Of a stretch of DNA of 64,000 nt, positions 61,185-64,000 are shown piece by piece; positions within the stretch are counted from its first letter, which is position 1, and every line of letters begins with the position of its first letter. A model generated the notes under the pieces. It made no database searches. It had not been told where the DNA came from and saw nothing but the letters and a program-made list of their open reading frames with translations. The DNA comes from CAJBVG01 sp943371425 (GTDB lineage Bacteria > Bacteroidota > Bacteroidia > Sphingobacteriales > Sphingobacteriaceae), in NCBI GenBank assembly GCA_943371425.1, contig CALRUR010000003.1, forward strand, positions 62,001-126,000, read 5' to 3'. The position numbers and the translations under genes were made by a program.

Positions 61185-62811
61185 GTTTATTTTTCTTTGC
61201 ACGCTTAAGATCTAATATATTAAGGGCATTGCTCGGTATTCCCGAAACATTTTTTGGTAATAATCTTACAGATTGGTCGTAAAAAAGAATTACCATAGGT
61301 GCTTCTTCTAACACAATATTTTCCATTTCTTGATACAGTTTAAATCGTAAGGTATCATTGTTTTCATAAAATGATTGTTCAAATAACTCGTCGAATTTTT
61401 TATTATAGAAATGGGTATAATTTGGTCCGTTAGGTACGAAGTTTTTCGAGTAAAAAACGGCTAAATAATTTTCTGCATCTGGGTAGTCGGCAATCCATGA
61501 TCCCCTGAAAAAGTTAACATTGTTTTTAGAAATTAATTCTCTCAAGCTAGAGCCTTGGTGTATTTCTACTTTTGCTTTTATGCCAACTTCTTGTAATTCA
61601 CTTTGTACAAACTCTATTAAATCTCTATAAGTGGAGGTGGTATTTAACGTTATTTCAGGCATATTTTTCCCTTCGGGGTAACCTGCTTCTGCTAACAATT
61701 GCTTTGCTTTTTTCGGGTCGTAGGAGTAGCCTTTAATTTTAGCTTCATCATAACCTGGCATCCCTTTCGGTAAAAATCCTGCATGCCCTGGTATTCCAAT
61801 ATTGTTTTGCAAATATTGAATCATTTTTTTTCTGTTGATGGCGTAATTAATTGCTTTACGAACGCGCTTATCTTTTAAGGGAGAATTTTTTACTATATCG
61901 ATGTCTGGGTTTACTAATATTCCCAAGTATTCTGTATTTAAGTACGGAGCTTTTACTAAGTTAAATCGTTCTTTGTATTTTTCTTTTAAGGTTCCATCCT
62001 TATACAACACATCATTTCTATAACTGCCATCAATACCCGAAAAGAAATCTAAATCACTTTTCAGAAATGATAAAAATGCTGTTTGTTTATCACTTATGAA
62101 ACTAATTTTAATAGCATCCAAATAGGGGAGTTGCAATCCATTTTCTTTTTCAAAATAATGTTCATTTTTTAAGAAAGCCATTACCTCACCTTCTTTCCAA
62201 TACTTAAATTTAAAGGGGCCGGTACCTATTGGGTTGTTCCTAAATTCTTTTCCATAATGCTCTGTAATTTCTTTTGGTACTACCGAGCAGTACTGTATAC
62301 TTAATAAGGAGGTAAAAGCAGGGAAAGGCTTGCTTAAATGAATTTCAAATGTAGTATCATTTACTGCTTCAAATGCCTCCGGACCTTTTACTTTATCGTT
62401 AAAAATCCAAGCTCCAGAAGAGGCTACTTTAGGATCAATAATTCTCCGGAAAGAATAAACAAAATCTGAAGCAATTACTTTTCGTCCTTTTTTATTTAAA
62501 AATAATGGGTGGTCGTGGAAATATACATCCTCTCTTAAATGAAACGTATAATGTAAACCATCTGGACTTTGCTCCCAACTTTTTGCTATAGATGGCTGCA
62601 CCCTTAAATTGCTATCCAATTGTGTTAGTCCATTAAACAAATGGTTTACACACCAAACATTCATTTGGTTACGAGCAAAAGCAGGGTCGAGAGAGGTTAC
62701 ACCCACATCCATATTAATGTTAAAAATAACTCTATTGTCTTCTTGTTTTTTAACACAAGAAGAAATGCTGAAAATGAAAATGATGTATACTATTTTCTGA
62801 AGGCTTCTCAT
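61177..62811 (-). CDS. Peptide ABC transporter substrate-binding lipoprotein (OppA/DppA-like)
   Basis: A 544-residue solute-binding lipoprotein (SISSC, Cys19) of the SBP_bac_5 family. Visible are VTSLDPAFARNQMNVWCVNHLFNGL, SWEQSPDGLHYTFHLREDVYFHD, NPIGTGPFKFKYWKEGEVM, KRVRKAINYAINRKKMIQYLQ shortened here to the same motif, and FFRGSWIADYPDAENYL. It should capture oligopeptides at the inner membrane. A DppB-like permease is at 35220-36275, but no ATPase or second permease is near either gene, so their pairing is not proven. Confidence 0.93.
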   Translation of the reverse strand: MRSLQKIVYIIFIFSISSCVKKQEDNRVIFNINMDVGVTSLDPAFARNQMNVWCVNHLFNGLTQLDSNLRVQPSIAKSWEQSPDGLHYTFHLREDVYFHDHPLFLNKKGRKVIASDFVYSFRRIIDPKVASSGAWIFNDKVKGPEAFEAVNDTTFEIHLSKPFPAFTSLLSIQYCSVVPKEITEHYGKEFRNNPIGTGPFKFKYWKEGEVMAFLKNEHYFEKENGLQLPYLDAIKISFISDKQTAFLSFLKSDLDFFSGIDGSYRNDVLYKDGTLKEKYKERFNLVKAPYLNTEYLGILVNPDIDIVKNSPLKDKRVRKAINYAINRKKMIQYLQNNIGIPGHAGFLPKGMPGYDEAKIKGYSYDPKKAKQLLAEAGYPEGKNMPEITLNTTSTYRDLIEFVQSELQEVGIKAKVEIHQGSSLRELISKNNVNFFRGSWIADYPDAENYLAVFYSKNFVPNGPNYTHFYNKKFDELFEQSFYENNDTLRFKLYQEMENIVLEEAPMVILFYDQSVRLLPKNVSGIPSNALNILDLKRAKKNKLN

Positions 62812-62843
62812 AATTTCTTACTTTCGCAATGTAAAAGTTTATC

Positions 62844-63770
62844 ATGAGTTATAAAAGAGTTATCTCCTTATTGCCCTCGGCTACCGAAATGATGTTCGCG
62901 TTAAATGCGCAAGACTTGTTGTGTGCTCGTTCACATGAATGTGATTTCCCTGAAGAAGCACAATCGCTACCCATCTGTACATCAGCAAGCATTCATAACG
63001 GAATGTCTAGTAAAGAAATAGACGAACAAGTAAAATCTAAAGTATTAAATGCTCTATCATTGTATAATATCAACATCGATTTAATAAAAGAACTACAGCC
63101 TGATTTAATTATTACGCAAGATCAATGCAAGGTTTGTGCAGTACATTTATCAGATTTAGAAAAAGTATTAATGGATGAATTAGGCTACAGCCCAGCAATT
63201 ATTAGCTTTCACCCACACTCTTTACAAGACTTTTATACTAATTTTAAGGAATTAGCAGGCCTAATTGGAAAAGAGAGAGAGGCAGAAATCTTGCTAGAAG
63301 ATTGGAATGATCGAATTGAAATCATTCAGCATAAAGTAAAATTTGTAAAAAATCGTCCGCGTATTGCGTGTATAGAGTGGATGGAACCCTTAATGACAGC
63401 CGGACATTGGACACCAGAGTTGTTGGAGTTTGCAGGTGGAGAAATTGTTTTATCGGAAAAATTTACTGATTCTACCTACATCAATATGGAGCAATTAATT
63501 ACAGCCGACCCCGATGGGATAATAATCGCACCTTGTGGTTTTGATTTACAAAGAACCAAACAAGAGTTAGGAGTATTGTATTCGCAGGAAGCCTGGAAAA
63601 ACCTCCGAGCAGTTCAGAAGGGGCATGTTTTTATTGCCGACGGGAATTCATATTTTAACAGACCTGGTCCGCGATTAATAGATACCGCCGAAATAATTGC
63701 TGAAATTTTACAAGTAAACCAGTTCTATTATGGCATGGAAGGGCATTGTTGGGAGCAAATTGCGATTTAA
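62844..63770 (+). CDS. BtuF/COG0614-like binding protein lacking a signal peptide
   Basis: A 308-residue protein of the periplasmic-binding family used by BtuF (cobalamin) and siderophore systems: VISLLPSATEMMFALNAQDLL, the HECDFP segment, LQPDLIITQDQCKVCAVHL with a Cys/His cluster, IACIEWMEPLMTAGHWTPEL, and a C-terminal DPDGIIIAPCGF. There is no signal peptide (MSYKRVISLLPS), so the protein is expected to be cytosolic. Such cytosolic relatives are widespread in Bacteroidota and their ligand is not clear. It is divergent from the OppA-like gene by 32 bases. Confidence 0.88.
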   Translation: MSYKRVISLLPSATEMMFALNAQDLLCARSHECDFPEEAQSLPICTSASIHNGMSSKEIDEQVKSKVLNALSLYNINIDLIKELQPDLIITQDQCKVCAVHLSDLEKVLMDELGYSPAIISFHPHSLQDFYTNFKELAGLIGKEREAEILLEDWNDRIEIIQHKVKFVKNRPRIACIEWMEPLMTAGHWTPELLEFAGGEIVLSEKFTDSTYINMEQLITADPDGIIIAPCGFDLQRTKQELGVLYSQEAWKNLRAVQKGHVFIADGNSYFNRPGPRLIDTAEIIAEILQVNQFYYGMEGHCWEQIAI

Positions 63771-63834
63771 GCATTAATATTCTCAAATTCAGCTACTAAG
63801 CATTTTCATTTTTAGCACATTTATGCCAAAAAGA

Positions 63835-63862
63835 TTTGTATTTTAGCAATTCTCTAAATTTG
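63835..63862 (+). promoter_or_regulatory. Possible promoter for parA
   Basis: TTTG (63835-63838) and TAAATTTG (63855-63862) match the consensus boxes, with a spacer of 16 bases, slightly short. The ATG is 60 bases downstream; the intervening sequence holds TTTAAATAACGTTAAAT but no parS consensus. The rest of the 152-base gap before parA shows nothing else. Confidence 0.4.
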
Positions 63863-63922
63863 TAAAAAAAGCGTTTAAATAACGTTAAATCAACATTTTT
63901 AGAACGATTACACAAAATTGAT

Positions 63923-64000
63923 ATGGGAAAAATTATTGCTTTGGCAAATCAAAAAGGTGGGGTAGGTAAAACAACCTCGTCTATTAATTTAGCTGCGAGT
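63923..64000 (+). CDS. parA: ParA family ATPase, N-terminal 26 codons (cut by window edge)
   Basis: The window ends in the start of a ParA/Soj chromosome-partition ATPase. MGKIIALANQKGGVGKTT is the deviant Walker A motif (signature lysine 11, P-loop lysine 16) at the normal N-terminal position. ParA works with ParB and parS to segregate replicated origins, so the next genes are probably parB and other replication-linked genes. Only the first 26 residues are visible. Confidence 0.93.
   Translation, partial: MGKIIALANQKGGVGKTTSSINLAAS

Noticed and set aside
63771..63922. parS site or replication origin before parA
   Set aside because: No sequence resembling the TGTTNCACGTGAAACA parS consensus and no DnaA-box cluster was seen in this gap.

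Overview
The window looks like chromosomal DNA from a free-living, AT-rich member of the Bacteroidota. Four lines of evidence point that way. Secreted proteins carry type IX secretion C-terminal domains of both type A (VYPNPS) and type B (FSPNGDGxND ... YNRWG, the 'gliding motility-associated' form). Promoters fit the Bacteroidota pattern TTTG-N19/20-TAnnTTTG. Bacillithiol genes are present, and so are lineage blocks such as folP-cdaA next to a DUF1599 gene and a BT_3928-type DoxX protein. No prophage, insertion sequence, CRISPR array, rRNA or secondary-metabolite cluster was seen. Most genes are core metabolism and no gap without a gene exceeds about 250 bases.

Layout. 1-6.5 kb: an ECF sigma factor with the first codons of a likely anti-sigma factor, lipA, an outer-membrane protein, an OsmC protein, a small lipoprotein coupled to a bacillithiol-type redoxin, ribH, a TPR protein, recF with a DciA-like gene, and ndk. 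6.6-15.2 kb: a forward run with a DHH phosphoesterase, two tandem FKBP isomerases, TatD, asparaginase, ilvE, a polyprenyl synthase, TerC and a barrel-like protein. 15-24 kb: recJ-lptB-GH3, a metallo-hydrolase, a THI5/NMT1-domain histidine kinase with a receiver protein, and two YceI proteins. 24-31 kb: gcvP, pdxJ, a serine hydrolase and ahcY. 31-39 kb: a bacilliredoxin, cdaA-folP, DUF1599, a DoxX-like protein, a Dpp-type permease, aroK, a phosphoribosyltransferase and rlmD. 39-44 kb: two large tandem type B T9SS proteins and a short promoter-driven frame. 44-54 kb: pheS with a Rieske-like lipoprotein and a TetR regulator, kbl, trhO, bshA, an MbnP/MbnH-like pair and an HdrB/HdrC-like iron-sulfur module. 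54-64 kb: tRNA-Phe, an M43 metalloprotease and an S8 subtilase (both T9SS cargo) around two small proteins, tdk, an OppA-like lipoprotein, a cytosolic BtuF-like protein and the start of parA.

Functional links. bshA makes the first bacillithiol intermediate, and the BrxA/B- and YtxJ-type redoxins would act on bacillithiolated proteins. lipA supplies the lipoyl group needed by the glycine cleavage system that contains gcvP. ahcY recycles the S-adenosylhomocysteine made by methyltransferases such as RlmD. recF and recJ serve recombination repair.

The most unusual feature is not a gene. Thirteen intergenic tracts are built from short, imperfectly repeated 'words' (for example TTAGTC, CTAATTAG, TCGAA, ACGACCAT, AATTCGCC, GTTATT). 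They are often arranged so that a left tract is answered by its reverse complement, giving long hairpins. They cluster at gene 3' ends, and several stop codons lie inside the repeat word. All ten convergent gene junctions here either overlap at their 3' ends (five) or carry such a tract (five).
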